This document shows, in pieces, positions 8,197-17,950 of a DNA stretch of 49,738 nucleotides. The notes beneath the pieces were generated by a model that worked only from the letters and a program-made list of their open reading frames with translations, ran no database searches and was not told the DNA's origin. The stretch comes from Curtobacterium sp. MCBA15_001 (GTDB lineage Bacteria > Actinomycetota > Actinomycetes > Actinomycetales > Microbacteriaceae), in NCBI RefSeq assembly GCF_001864835.1, contig NZ_MJGI01000009.1, positions 55,634 through 105,371 on the forward strand. Direction: 5' to 3'. A program made the translations under genes and the position numbers. Positions within the stretch are counted from its first letter, which is position 1. The number at the start of each line of letters is the position of its first letter.

Positions 8197-8317
8197 CTCG
8201 GTTCGAGTTCGGTCTGCCTGAGCCGCAGTCCTGGTGGCATCTGCGCACGCGGTGAGTGCTCCGGCGACGGGCACGGCCTGACACGATCGGGTCAGGCCAG
8301 GGGCGTTGACTACGCCC

Positions 8318-8743
8318 ATGATCACCAAGAGCATGATCCACGAGGTCGAGAACGCGACCGTCCGAGATCGCAACGGCGCATCGGTCGGCAAGGTCGCGCA
8401 GGTTTTCCCCTCAGATGACGACGGCAGCGCAGCGTTCGTCAGCGTCAAGGCAGGGCTCTTCCGGGGCGAGACCACGCTCGTCCCGGTCGAGGACGCCTCG
8501 TTCGACGGCACGGACCTGCACGTCAGCTACACGAAGAGCGCGATCAAGGACGCACCCTCCTCCCCAGCCGGGAACCGCCTGTCGCCCGCCCAGGCGAACG
8601 CCGTCCGCGAGCACTTCGGGCTGTCGCCCATCGGCAGGGCGACCGGCGACATGGGTGACCCGTACGAGAACCTCGACCAGGCAGGCAGCGGTCCGGCAGG
8701 CGCAGACGACACCGAGGGCGCGGGCACGACGCCCCCGGCGTGA
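8318..8743 (+). CDS. PRC-barrel domain protein
   Basis: This 141-aa protein has an N-terminal PRC-barrel-like domain (about residues 5-75): VENATVRDRNGASVGKVAQVFPSDDDGSAAFVSVKAGLF...TTLVPVEDASFDG, a beta-barrel found in RimM, photosynthetic H subunits and many stress-related actinobacterial proteins. The rest is acidic, low-complexity linker (GSGPAGADDTEGAGTTPPA). A TTG at 8306 is an alternative start. It is probably cytosolic and binds a ligand or RNA; its role is unknown. Confidence 0.75.
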   Translation: MITKSMIHEVENATVRDRNGASVGKVAQVFPSDDDGSAAFVSVKAGLFRGETTLVPVEDASFDGTDLHVSYTKSAIKDAPSSPAGNRLSPAQANAVREHFGLSPIGRATGDMGDPYENLDQAGSGPAGADDTEGAGTTPPA

Positions 8744-9042
8744 GCAGCACCGGCTCGACGATGTTCACGTCCTCCCTCGTGGACATCAGCTGCCGGACAG
8801 CACGGCCGCCCGAATGAGCTCTGCGAACCTGCAGTCCCGTGGCATGCTCCTGTCATGAACGAGCCGGCGCTGGCTGGTCCGTGTGCGACGCGCCGGCGGG
8901 CCACCACATAGGCAACCGGTCCGTTGCGTTGCCGGAACACCAGAGTTGAAATACCCGGTTGCGCGTGTCGCGTTTCACGTGCAAGGTGGTCCTCATCGAG
9001 CAACCGCTCGAGCTAGCAACGTCGCTAGATCAGGAGACCGCC
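8744..9042. other. Intergenic region upstream of the secreted-protein gene
   Basis: About 300 bp without a convincing gene; the open frames here have shadow-like compositions. It should hold the promoter of the secreted glycine-zipper protein. TTGAAA near 8945 is a possible -35 element, but I see no convincing -10 element. An AGGAG site at its right end (about 9032) serves the TTG start at 9043. Confidence 0.5.
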
Positions 9043-9696
9043 TTGAATCTCATCACCGCCCCCAAGCGCCGCCTCGCATTCGTCGCGACTGCGGCTGTCG
9101 CATTGCTCGGCTCATCGCTCATCGCAGGACCCGCGCACGCCGCGGAACTCGGCGCCGATGAGTCGACTTTCATCTCCGCCGGAGAACTCGACTCGCTGGC
9201 TCCGAACGGCAGTGCCGCTCTGGATCCGAACGTCTTCCTCGAAGGAATCGAGCAACTCGAAGCATCCAGCGTGCCGCGACAGACGATCACCGAGGGAGGT
9301 CGCACCTACCACCGGTTCGTCGTCGCCGAAGGCGCGATCACGCTGCCCAGTGCGGATGATCTCCGTGGGGCCATCGCGGAGACGAAGGAGTCCGAGAGAG
9401 CAGACGGCACGATCACGACGTTCCTCGAAGCCCACGTTTCCGGTATCCGGACGGCAATCGGGTTCAACACCGTCGACCAGCAAGCACTCGCGGCAGGAGG
9501 TGGAGCCGCCATCGGCGCTGCGATCTGTCTGATCCCCGGCGTCGGTTGGGCAGCATGCGCGGCCATCAGCGTCGTTGTCAGCGTCGCGACGACGTACATC
9601 TTCAAGAACGGCATCTGCAGTAGTGGACGGCAGCTCTGGTGGTACGACGTCAACGGCGGTTCGACCGTAGGCTGCCGCTCATCTGCACCGTTCTGA
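9043..9696 (+). CDS. Secreted glycine-zipper/cysteine protein, bacteriocin-precursor-like
   Basis: This 217-aa protein starts at TTG with AGGAG 7 nt upstream. A Sec signal peptide (basic KRR, hydrophobic 11-28) has a likely cleavage after AHA at residue 33. A soluble acidic region (34-145) is followed by a hydrophobic glycine-zipper segment (GGGAAIGAAI...PGVGWA, about 152-188) and a short polar tail. Cysteines at 162, 172, 192 and 211 could form two disulfides. The layout (signal, propeptide, amphipathic zipper core with Cys) resembles secreted membrane-active peptide precursors. A 63-aa membrane protein gene follows after 25 bp. The function is inference; no family is named. Confidence 0.65.
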   Translation: MNLITAPKRRLAFVATAAVALLGSSLIAGPAHAAELGADESTFISAGELDSLAPNGSAALDPNVFLEGIEQLEASSVPRQTITEGGRTYHRFVVAEGAITLPSADDLRGAIAETKESERADGTITTFLEAHVSGIRTAIGFNTVDQQALAAGGGAAIGAAICLIPGVGWAACAAISVVVSVATTYIFKNGICSSGRQLWWYDVNGGSTVGCRSSAPF

Positions 9697-9721
9697 TCCC
9701 GCGCCAGGAAGGAGAATTCGC

Positions 9722-9913
9722 ATGAACGCATGGCTGCTCTACATCCTGATCGTCATCGCTGCCCTCGCAGCACTGCTCGCGATCGCTCACGGCCTGCCCT
9801 CGGCATCGTCCTCCGTCTTCTTCATCGGCACTCCAGTGGTCGTGATCGGGGCCGGACTCGGCGCGAAGTTCGTCAAGGAGACACGGAAGAGCCGTCGCGC
9901 TCACCGGTCCTGA
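9722..9913 (+). CDS. Small two-span membrane protein, possible immunity partner
   Basis: This 63-aa protein has hydrophobic spans at about residues 3-24 and 31-49 and a strongly basic tail (KFVKETRKSRRAHRS), predicting both ends in the cytoplasm. AAGGAG precedes the ATG. It lies 25 bp after the secreted glycine-zipper protein and just before a 40-bp palindromic hairpin, so the two form one short transcription unit. By size and position it could protect the producer membrane, but that is inference. Confidence 0.6.
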   Translation: MNAWLLYILIVIAALAALLAIAHGLPSASSSVFFIGTPVVVIGAGLGAKFVKETRKSRRAHRS

Positions 9914-9979
9914 CTTGCGCCGACCGAGGTGGATCGGGCGAGGCAGCGCTCGAACGCTCAGCGCTGCGCATTCCGGTCC

Positions 9980-10019
9980 GACTGGAGGCGCGGTGCCAGC
10001 TGGCACCGCGCCTCCAGTC
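9980..10019. terminator. Perfect 40-bp palindrome, GGAGGC family
   Basis: The arms pair perfectly over 20 bp around AGCT (left arm ACTGGAGGCGCGGTGCCAG). It lies 66 bp after the 63-aa membrane protein gene and probably terminates that unit. It is a member of the dispersed palindrome family. Confidence 0.75.
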
Positions 10020-10195
10020 CGCAGCCACTCCGACTCGTGGGACAGATCATGAGATGGTGACAGCGGCCGCGCGCTCGGGACCACCCTGGTCCAGAGACCG
10101 GGCCCGCCGAGCCCGGAGCAGTTCGCTACTGTCGTCCCGTGGGGTCCTCGTCCCTGCCACCGACAGCGACGAGGCGCATCCGGCGAGGGGGGCCG

Positions 10196-11347
10196 ATGGA
10201 CGACGACAGCGCATCTGCGCCGGGCAGCGACGACGTCGACGCGTTCGTGGAGTGGGTGCTGACGCTCACGAGCTGGGGTGCAGCGTGGGACCTGCTCGCA
10301 GCGAGGGCGGACGAAGGCGACTTCCGATTCCTCGGCGACGTCGTGATCGCTGCACAGGAACGGCAGCGGACGGACAACGACCTGCCCGCCTCACTCGGCA
10401 GCGTGAGCGACCATGCCCGAATGCTGCTCGCCAGCTCCCCGACCGGCGCTGCGGCGGTGGAGTACCCGCGCACCGCTGCGGCCGCATCGGACCGTCGCCT
10501 GGCACACGATGCCGGCAGCGTTGCGGGCCGTCAGCCGCTCGCGCTCGCGGTGCAGTCCTTCGCGGGGCCAGCGGACACGGAGCGAGCCCACCGGTTCCGC
10601 GAACTCCTGGCCCAGGAGCTCCTCCTCAGGAACCCCGGCGCCGACGCGGACCCGACGCTCGCGGCGTGGTTCGCCTCCGAACGCCCGTCGGATCCGCTGC
10701 AGTGGCTCCCTCCGGTCCTCGCGGACTTCGAGCGCGACGCGCTGCTCAGGGAGTACAACGGCCGCGGGAGTTCCTGGCGCATCCCGTTCGGTCCGGTCTG
10801 CAGTGTGACGAGCAACGTGGCTCCGACTGCTCGCCCGCATCGACCGCTCCCGTGGCGGCCGCAGGCGGAGGATCCGGAGCGTGCCGCTCGTCTCGTCGCG
10901 TCGTTCGAGGACTTCTGGAAGACCGAGATCCGCACGGTCTCGTTCGACGCACCCGTCGGCTCGGACGACATCCCGGACGCCCTGCTCTCGCTCGGCATGG
11001 ACGCACTCGCCGGTGTCGAGTTCGGGCCGAACCTGTGGTGCAAGGAAGTCACAGCGCACGAGGTCTGGGAACAACTGTTCGGCGCGTCCGCGACCGGGGG
11101 TGCGTACGGCTCCGGCTGGGGTGGCGGCATCGGCCGCTCCGTCGCTGCGAAGGGCCTCGCTGCGCTGATGGGCCTCGGCGCGGACGTGCCGTTCGCTGCG
11201 ATCGAGGGCTCCGTCGCTCAGTTCCGGTGGTTCCGGTTCGACGCGCAGTCCGACTGGTACGAGCAGGTCGCATGGGACTCCGGCGTCGCCTGTCTCACGA
11301 GTGACCGTCGACACCTGGCCGTCGTCGCGGCGTCCGACACCGACTGA
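10196..11347 (+). CDS. Hypothetical protein, DUF6183-like
   Basis: This 383-aa soluble protein is helical at the N-terminus (VEWVLTLTSWGAAWDLLAARADEG) with a long middle region and a conserved-looking C-terminus: GGAYGSGWGGGIGRSVAAKGLAAL, then FRWFRFDAQSDWYEQVAWDSGVACL and a final LAVVAASDTD. That C-terminal pattern matches my recollection of DUF6183 proteins of Streptomyces and relatives; no function is known. A GAGGGGGG site lies just before the ATG. No neighbouring gene suggests a role. Confidence 0.6.
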   Translation: MDDDSASAPGSDDVDAFVEWVLTLTSWGAAWDLLAARADEGDFRFLGDVVIAAQERQRTDNDLPASLGSVSDHARMLLASSPTGAAAVEYPRTAAAASDRRLAHDAGSVAGRQPLALAVQSFAGPADTERAHRFRELLAQELLLRNPGADADPTLAAWFASERPSDPLQWLPPVLADFERDALLREYNGRGSSWRIPFGPVCSVTSNVAPTARPHRPLPWRPQAEDPERAARLVASFEDFWKTEIRTVSFDAPVGSDDIPDALLSLGMDALAGVEFGPNLWCKEVTAHEVWEQLFGASATGGAYGSGWGGGIGRSVAAKGLAALMGLGADVPFAAIEGSVAQFRWFRFDAQSDWYEQVAWDSGVACLTSDRRHLAVVAASDTD

Positions 11348-11371
11348 CCGAGTCTCCGGTTCCAGCGAGGC

Positions 11372-12649
11372 TCACACCCTGTTGGCCGCTGCCCTCGCGG
11401 CGTACCCCCACGCGACGAGCGCCCCGACGACCAGCACCGCCGAGAAGATCGCGATCGCGCCGTTCACCCCGAGCAGCGTGCCGACCACACCGAGCGTCAC
11501 GCCACCACCGGTTCGCAACCCCGACGCGAACATCCCGAACACGCCCAGGGTCCGCCCGCGCTCACCCGCCGGCGCCTCGAGCTGCACCAGGCTCTGCGCG
11601 ATCGACATCGAGGCGATCTCCCCCATGCCCGCGATGACGAGTACCACGAGGGCGACCACGACACTCGAGGTCAGCGAGAACGCCAGGACCGCGCCGCCGA
11701 ACACCACGGTCGCCAGGACGGCGGCGCGCAGCGACGGCTTCAACAGTCCGGTCGCTTCGAGCAGGAACCCGCCGACCACTCCCCCGAGGCCCATCGCGAA
11801 CAACAGCGCACCGTACGTCGCATCCGCGCCGGAACGCCCCGCCAGCCCGTTCGCGAACTCCGGCATCGCCGAGGGCAGCGCGTTGCCGACCGTGATCGCG
11901 ACCAATCCGCCGATCACGATCATCGCGACGATGACGTGGTTCGACCCGATGCTGCGCAGCACGCGCACGACCTCGCAGAGCGTCATCCGCGGAGGCGTGT
12001 CCAGATCAGCAGCATCCCGCACGTGGCCGGTGAAGCGCGTCCGCCCCATCTGGATCATCATCGGCAGGTAGAGCAGCACGTTGACGAAGATGCCGACCGT
12101 CGGTCCGAGCTGCAGCAGGAGCACCGATCCGACGACCGGACCCAGCAGGATCCCGAGGCTCTGGAACGTCGAGTTCATCCGCACCGCGCTGGGCAGGTCG
12201 CGCTTCTCGACGAAGTCGTGGAGGAGCATCTGCTCCGCCGGAGCCCACAGCGCACCTGCAGCACCGTGGCCGAGTAGCAGGACGCACGCCCAGCCCACGC
12301 TGAGCGAATCGGTCAGGAAGAGCACACCCCACCCGATCGAGACCAGCATGAACAACGCCTGCGCGACCTGGATGATCCGCCGGCAGTCGTACTTCTCCGC
12401 GAGAGAGCCGGACCACACCGAGAGCAGCAGGAACGGCAACCAGTGACTGATCACCTGGAACCCGACCAGTGTCGGCGAGTGGAACGTCTGCCAGAGGACC
12501 CAGTAGCTGATCACGTGCTCGGTGTTGTCCGCCATCATCGACAGCCCCGACGTGAACAGGTACGGCCGAGAGCTCCGGTTCCGGAGCGCCGCGAATCGTC
12601 GCGGCGCCGCCGTCCGCACGTCGGGAACGGGCGGCTCGAACTCAGTCAT
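11372..12649 (-). CDS. MFS transporter, EntS/MFS_3-like
   Basis: This 425-aa protein shows twelve hydrophobic spans. Family signs are a short cytoplasmic N-terminus ending FAALRNRSSRPYLFTSGLSMMADN, WSGSLAEKYDCRRI in the loop 2-3 position, GALWAPAEQMLL and the central loop RTRFTGHVRDAADLDTPPRMT. This is the MFS_3/enterobactin-exporter-like branch, often drug or siderophore exporters. GGAG lies 8 nt upstream of the ATG at 12649. It ends 25 bp from the convergent DUF6183-like gene. Substrate unknown. Confidence 0.85.
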   Translation of the reverse strand: MTEFEPPVPDVRTAAPRRFAALRNRSSRPYLFTSGLSMMADNTEHVISYWVLWQTFHSPTLVGFQVISHWLPFLLLSVWSGSLAEKYDCRRIIQVAQALFMLVSIGWGVLFLTDSLSVGWACVLLLGHGAAGALWAPAEQMLLHDFVEKRDLPSAVRMNSTFQSLGILLGPVVGSVLLLQLGPTVGIFVNVLLYLPMMIQMGRTRFTGHVRDAADLDTPPRMTLCEVVRVLRSIGSNHVIVAMIVIGGLVAITVGNALPSAMPEFANGLAGRSGADATYGALLFAMGLGGVVGGFLLEATGLLKPSLRAAVLATVVFGGAVLAFSLTSSVVVALVVLVIAGMGEIASMSIAQSLVQLEAPAGERGRTLGVFGMFASGLRTGGGVTLGVVGTLLGVNGAIAIFSAVLVVGALVAWGYAARAAANRV

Positions 12650-12771
12650 GTCGTGCACTCCGATGGAGGTCTGTACCCACGCTCCCGAGTATCGCGCCTC
12701 TCGGCGCCCTCCTCAGGACGCCAGTCGCCTCGGCTCCTTTCCCGGCTTTCCACCCAGCCTGGAGGCCCGGC

Positions 12772-13140
12772 TCAGTCCTCACGATCAGGTCGCGTTGCAG
12801 GGCAGACGACCAGAGCGTCCGCCCGGTCCCGCGCATCGTCCTGCAGCAATGACTCCTGAAGCGCACGGGCGGCCAGCTCATTCGTCCCGGCGTCAGTGCT
12901 CGCGAAACGTCGACGCCGCCGTCCGTTCGCGTTGATGAGTTCGACGACGAACGGCGATCCGACTTCCGCTGCGAGCCGCATCGCTGCCTCCTCGCCGAGG
13001 AGGACCCGCTCGGGATGCCGCGCGTACTTGTCCAGCAGGGTCTGGAGACCGGCCGTCAGCTGCATCTCGTCCCAGGCAGGCTGATCGTCCGCGAAGGCAT
13101 CGACGCGGATCACGTACCCGTCCTCGCGCTCCTGCTCCAT
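12772..13140 (-). CDS. Hypothetical protein, 122 aa
   Basis: Unrecognised soluble protein starting MEQEREDGYVIRVDAFADDQPAWDEM. It has an alpha/beta look (LLGEEAAMRLAAEVGSPFVVELINANG followed by a basic RRRRRF) and a helical segment TNELAARALQESLLQ. The basic strip could contact nucleic acid or membranes, but nothing is diagnostic. It is divergent from the type VII-like unit that starts at 13278. Confidence 0.5.
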   Translation of the reverse strand: MEQEREDGYVIRVDAFADDQPAWDEMQLTAGLQTLLDKYARHPERVLLGEEAAMRLAAEVGSPFVVELINANGRRRRRFASTDAGTNELAARALQESLLQDDARDRADALVVCPATRPDRED

Positions 13141-13277
13141 GAGTCGAGCTTGCCATCACGAGTGACGGAGGAGGGAACCGACTCTGCGCCTTGACATCTG
13201 ATGTTCTGCTGGACCAGAGTGAGTACGGGGGTTCGACGCATTGGTTCGCAGCGTGTCGAAGAACGAAGGGGGCCACG

Positions 13278-13556
13278 TTGGGGGATCTGACGGTCGAGGT
13301 CACCGTGATGCACTCCGTGTCTGCGAAGGCGAAGCGAGCATCGGCGGAGTTCGGCTCGGAGCCCGCGCTGTCGGGGGCCCATTCCGGCTGTCTCGGATCT
13401 GACGTCGCGGCATCCGCATTCGTCTCCTCGGCGCGGGCCCAAGATGCAATGATCCGCTCGCTGGGGCAGGACGCGGACACCTTGGGTGGCTTCGTGGAGG
13501 AAGCCGCAGCGACCCTGCTGCAAGCAGACGAGGGACTGGCGGTGAAGGTCCAGTGA
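13278..13556 (+). CDS. Small type VII-like partner protein
   Basis: This 92-aa helical protein starts at TTG with AAGGGGG 6 nt upstream. It has no WxG but ends in a continuous helix (SARAQDAMIRSLGQDADTLGGFVEEAAATLLQADEGLAVKV), the shape of an EsxA/EspC-type hairpin partner. Its stop overlaps the GTG of the next gene by 4 nt (GTGA), so the two are translationally coupled. It probably pairs with the N-terminal WxG region of the following hydrolase for secretion or folding. No type VII secretion ATPase is in the window. Confidence 0.6.
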   Translation: MGDLTVEVTVMHSVSAKAKRASAEFGSEPALSGAHSGCLGSDVAASAFVSSARAQDAMIRSLGQDADTLGGFVEEAAATLLQADEGLAVKVQ

Positions 13557-15424
13557 CTGCTGACCCGTTGGCCGGCGACCCGGACGGCATCCGCCGTCTC
13601 GCACGCCTGCACGAGCAGCATGCAGACGCGGTCAGATCCGGCGCGCGGCACGTGCTGGAAGCGGCAGAGGCTGCGCAATCGGGTTGGGCTGGAGCAGCGC
13701 AGGAGCGGTTCGTGGCGGTCGCCGCGACGGTGCCGGCAAGCGCACAGCGTGTCGCGGCTCGGCTGGAGGAGGCCGCATCCGCGTTGCGAACGTACGCGCG
13801 TGAGGTGCAGGAGATCCAGGACGAAGCCCAACGGGTGCAGACCGCGCAGCAGAACGCTGCCGACGACGTCGAGGCGAACGCGCGCGCGATCCGGAGCGCG
13901 ACGGCCACTGTGCAGAGCTCGGACGCGGTGGAGTCCGACACCGTTCGGCTGCATCAGCTGCAGAACGGCGCGGCGGGGCTCGCAGGTCTGCAAGGACGTC
14001 TCTCGATGCAGTGGGAGGAGCTCGCCGCACGTCGCGCGGCGGCCGACCGACGGGTTGCGTCCGCGTTGGAAGCGTCTGACGTGATCGGGAAGCTCCAGTC
14101 CGCGGCGGTCCTCGCCAAGATGAGTGACGGGCAGTTCCTCACATGGTTGGGCACGCTCGACAAGGAGACGATCGCCGCGCTGCACGACGATCCGGAGATC
14201 GCCTCGCGATTGAGCAAGATGAACCCCGAGGACGTGGCGTCGTGGTGGCACGCGTTGTCCGGACCAGGAGGCGCACACTCGACATCCCAGGATGCGTTCG
14301 TCGCTGCCATCCCCGCCGTGATCGGCAATCTGAACGGTGTGGCGTACTGGGCCAGGGCGCGAGCCAACGCAACGGTGCTCGAAGACAAGCTCGCTGAAGC
14401 CGACCGCCAGACGAGCTTCTGGGAGCAGCAGCGTGATTCCGCCTCGAGCCCTGCTGCCGCCGCCGCCGCCCGGGCGCAACTCGCGATCTGGGAGCGCCAG
14501 CGGGACGGCTACCAGAACATCCAAGACACGTTGGACACGAAGCCGGTTTCGCTGATCTCGCTCGTTGATGACCGGCCACCGTTGGCCCAGATCGTCTCGG
14601 GTGACATGGACACCGCGTCGCACGTGACGTACGTCGTACCGGGTATGAACACCGCCACGTACCAGGACGGGACCGTCCAGAACTACGCAGCGATCGCCGC
14701 CGGTCTGCGATCCGAACAAGCGCTGCTCGGGAAGACGGCGCCGTCGAGCGTCGCGGTGGTTGCTTGGATTGGGTATCACGGGCCGATGGCGGACGACCTC
14801 TCGTTCGCGTCCGTCGTGGCGAACGGGCGGGCACGCACCGGCGCTGATGCGCTCGTCGCTGACCTCAACGGCTTCGATGCGGTCCGGGCGGCATCGGGCC
14901 ACGACGCGGACCTCTCGCTCGTCGCGCACTCGTACGGCACCAACGTCGCAACGATCGCGCTCACGAAGACCCACGCCGATCACGTCGTGGTCCTCGGTTC
15001 CGCCGGGGTCACCGATGCTGCTCCGAACGCCGCGGCGTTGCAGGTCCCGCAGGGGGAAGTGTTCGCGAGCCAGGGAGCGAAGGACGGATGGGCGATCACC
15101 GGTCAGAACCTCTCCGGCCGGCAAGACCCGACGGACCCGTCCTGGGGTGCTCACGACTTCAGCTCAGAAACCCAAGGGTCGGGTGCTGATGCGCTGCACG
15201 GCATCACTCATCACGGCCCCTACGACGGGAAGAACGACGAGGATCGGTACTCGTACTTCGACAACGGCACAACCTCTCAGTACAACACCGCGAGGGCCAC
15301 GATGGGCCTCGGGGATCGGATTCCCGAGCAGGGCGCTCCATTCGACCGGATGCAACAGCAAACAAGGGACAATTGGCTCATGTTCGACTGGCAGACAGGG
15401 CTTTCCGGTGACCCGACGCTCTGA
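13553..15424 (+). CDS. WxG-like N-terminus fused to a DUF1023 alpha/beta hydrolase
   Basis: This 623-aa protein has a long helical N-terminus (1-170) including SGWAGAAQERF, a WxG turn between two helices as in type VII substrates. The C-terminal part (about 345-530) is an alpha/beta hydrolase of the DUF1023 type: THVTYVVPGMNT-like strand, VVAWIGYHGP, the nucleophile elbow LVAHSYGTN (Ser in S-Y-G) and HHGPYDGKNDEDRYSYF downstream. It has no signal peptide. It is coupled to the small partner upstream and overlaps the first lipoprotein downstream by 17 nt. A secreted lipase/esterase effector is the likely role; substrate unknown. Confidence 0.78.
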   Translation: MTADPLAGDPDGIRRLARLHEQHADAVRSGARHVLEAAEAAQSGWAGAAQERFVAVAATVPASAQRVAARLEEAASALRTYAREVQEIQDEAQRVQTAQQNAADDVEANARAIRSATATVQSSDAVESDTVRLHQLQNGAAGLAGLQGRLSMQWEELAARRAAADRRVASALEASDVIGKLQSAAVLAKMSDGQFLTWLGTLDKETIAALHDDPEIASRLSKMNPEDVASWWHALSGPGGAHSTSQDAFVAAIPAVIGNLNGVAYWARARANATVLEDKLAEADRQTSFWEQQRDSASSPAAAAAARAQLAIWERQRDGYQNIQDTLDTKPVSLISLVDDRPPLAQIVSGDMDTASHVTYVVPGMNTATYQDGTVQNYAAIAAGLRSEQALLGKTAPSSVAVVAWIGYHGPMADDLSFASVVANGRARTGADALVADLNGFDAVRAASGHDADLSLVAHSYGTNVATIALTKTHADHVVVLGSAGVTDAAPNAAALQVPQGEVFASQGAKDGWAITGQNLSGRQDPTDPSWGAHDFSSETQGSGADALHGITHHGPYDGKNDEDRYSYFDNGTTSQYNTARATMGLGDRIPEQGAPFDRMQQQTRDNWLMFDWQTGLSGDPTL

Positions 15425-15977
15425 ACGAATCATCTCAGTTGCCACGTTCTGCGTGGTACTCACGAGCCTCCTCACGGGATGTTCCGACACCGGGCCACAT
15501 GCCCCTGCCAGCAAGGAAACCTCAATGACGTTGCAAGCCTCGCACCAGAATGTGCTCGCCATCTTCTCGGCGATCAAGTCGGTCGTCGGCGAGGAGGGCT
15601 GGCAAGCGGGGACAGAATCGGAGTGGAACGGCTGTTCCTCGAACGGCGAAGCGGGTGCGCAGTTCATGCTCACCGCGATCCGAAATGAGACCCTGTCCGG
15701 CACGCCCGATGAGATCACGCAGCGCGTCGCGGAGACGCTTGAGACCAAGGTGGGTCTGACGGGCATCCAGATTCAACACGACAGCACCCTTTCGCCTACC
15801 CGGACGGTGATCGGTTACCCGAACGGGTACAACGGCGGGACCGCTGACGATGGTTTCGGGTTCCAGTTCCAAGCCGACCCCAGCTATGTCGGAGCGATCA
15901 TCTACGGGCACTGCGCGGCCGGCAAACCGCCGAAGCTCGGGACGCCCCTCAACCCGCGCCCCTCCAACGCTCCGTAG
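15408..15977 (+). CDS. Lipoprotein A of a tandem paralogous pair
   Basis: This 189-aa protein starts at a GTG inside the end of the hydrolase gene. It has a lipoprotein signal (VATFCVVLTSLLTGC) and then a domain with ASHQNVLAIFSAIKSVVGEEGWQAGTESEWNGC, a GYNGGTADDGFGF strand pair and a closing YGHCAAGKPPKLGTPLNPRPS. Two mature Cys may form a disulfide. It is closely similar to the next lipoprotein. Being coupled to the effector-like hydrolase, it may be an immunity or anchoring partner on the cell surface; this is inference. Confidence 0.72.
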   Translation: MTRRSERIISVATFCVVLTSLLTGCSDTGPHAPASKETSMTLQASHQNVLAIFSAIKSVVGEEGWQAGTESEWNGCSSNGEAGAQFMLTAIRNETLSGTPDEITQRVAETLETKVGLTGIQIQHDSTLSPTRTVIGYPNGYNGGTADDGFGFQFQADPSYVGAIIYGHCAAGKPPKLGTPLNPRPSNAP

Positions 15978-16213
15978 GCACAAGCGGATCCTCGTGATTG
16001 CTCGACGCTGTCCCCGGAGTGCCTCCGCGGGTGCTATCGGTAAGCGAATGAGCCGCGACTCGTGTTCGACTCGAGAACAGAACTGACCGGTGATTCGACC
16101 TTGGATCTCCCTCTGATGCGCCGTAGCCACGATCAGTTCGACCGGCTGCCAGGCTCCCGGTTGATGGGATGCGCTGAACGATTGATGCAAACCACCGTGG
16201 TCAGCATGAAAGC

Positions 16214-16792
16214 ATGGATGTGGTGATCCACCGATGGAGGCGCCTCACCCGGTCAGGCCTGTTGATGACATCCGCCGCAGTACTGTTGACCGCCTGTGCC
16301 GCCGACACTCCGCATGCCCCGGCGAACGCAAGAGCGGCGATGACGCTCGAGCAATCGCACGACAACGTCCTGGGCATCTTCCGCGCAGTACAGTCCGTCG
16401 TGGGCGAAGCGGACTGGGAGGCAGGAACCGAGTCCGAGTGGAACAACTGTTCGTTCGGAGGTCGAGACGGTGCGCAGTTCACGCTCATCGCGATCCGCAA
16501 GCACGCGCTGCCGGCGACGCCAGACATCGTCACCAGCGAGGTCGTTGCGGCGTTGCAGTCATCGGTCGGCCTGGATGACGCGCCGGTCCAACACGACGAC
16601 ACGCTCGAGCCCCCGCGAACCGTCGTCGCGTACCCATACGGGTACAACGGCGGTACCGCCGCCGATGGGTTCGGCGTCGAGTTCCAGTCCGGCACGGACT
16701 TCGCCAGCCTGCTCGTGTACGGACACTGCGTGCCCGGCGAACCGCCGGAGCTCGGGACCCCGCTGAACCCGCGTCCGTCCGACGCACCGTAG
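16214..16792 (+). CDS. Lipoprotein B, paralogue of lipoprotein A
   Basis: This 192-aa protein has lipobox LLTAC at about residue 28 and shares most landmarks with the previous lipoprotein: TPHAPAN, MTLEQSHDNVLGIF, VVGEADWEAGTESEWNNC, GYNGGTAADGFG, YGHC and GTPLNPRPSDAP. It is a clear tandem duplication, separated by 236 bp that contain no gene. It ends just before a bidirectional terminator shared with nrdF. The divergence between the copies suggests retained, possibly distinct, specificities. Confidence 0.72.
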   Translation: MDVVIHRWRRLTRSGLLMTSAAVLLTACAADTPHAPANARAAMTLEQSHDNVLGIFRAVQSVVGEADWEAGTESEWNNCSFGGRDGAQFTLIAIRKHALPATPDIVTSEVVAALQSSVGLDDAPVQHDDTLEPPRTVVAYPYGYNGGTAADGFGVEFQSGTDFASLLVYGHCVPGEPPELGTPLNPRPSDAP

Positions 16793-16820
16793 CCATGGTG
16801 GCCTCGGCCCGAACCGACGA

Positions 16821-16850
16821 ACGCCCCGCCGACCGAAGCCAGCGGGGCGT
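16821..16850. terminator. Bidirectional hairpin between lipoprotein B and nrdF
   Basis: ACGCCCCGC at 16821-16829 pairs with GCGGGGCGT at 16842-16850. It sits between two convergent genes (ends 16792 and 16871), so it can stop transcription from both sides. Confidence 0.7.
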
Positions 16851-16870
16851 CCCCACGAGTCAGAGCAGGC

Positions 16871-17950
<1,080 letters not shown>

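Noticed and set aside
16056..16080. GTTC-N7-GAAC between the two lipoprotein genes as an SOS box
   Set aside because: The actinobacterial LexA site has GAAC-N4-GTTC orientation; this one is inverted and wrongly spaced.
15978..16213. A decayed third lipoprotein copy between the tandem paralogues
   Set aside because: No frame in this gap shows the shared GYNGGTA or YGHC landmarks.
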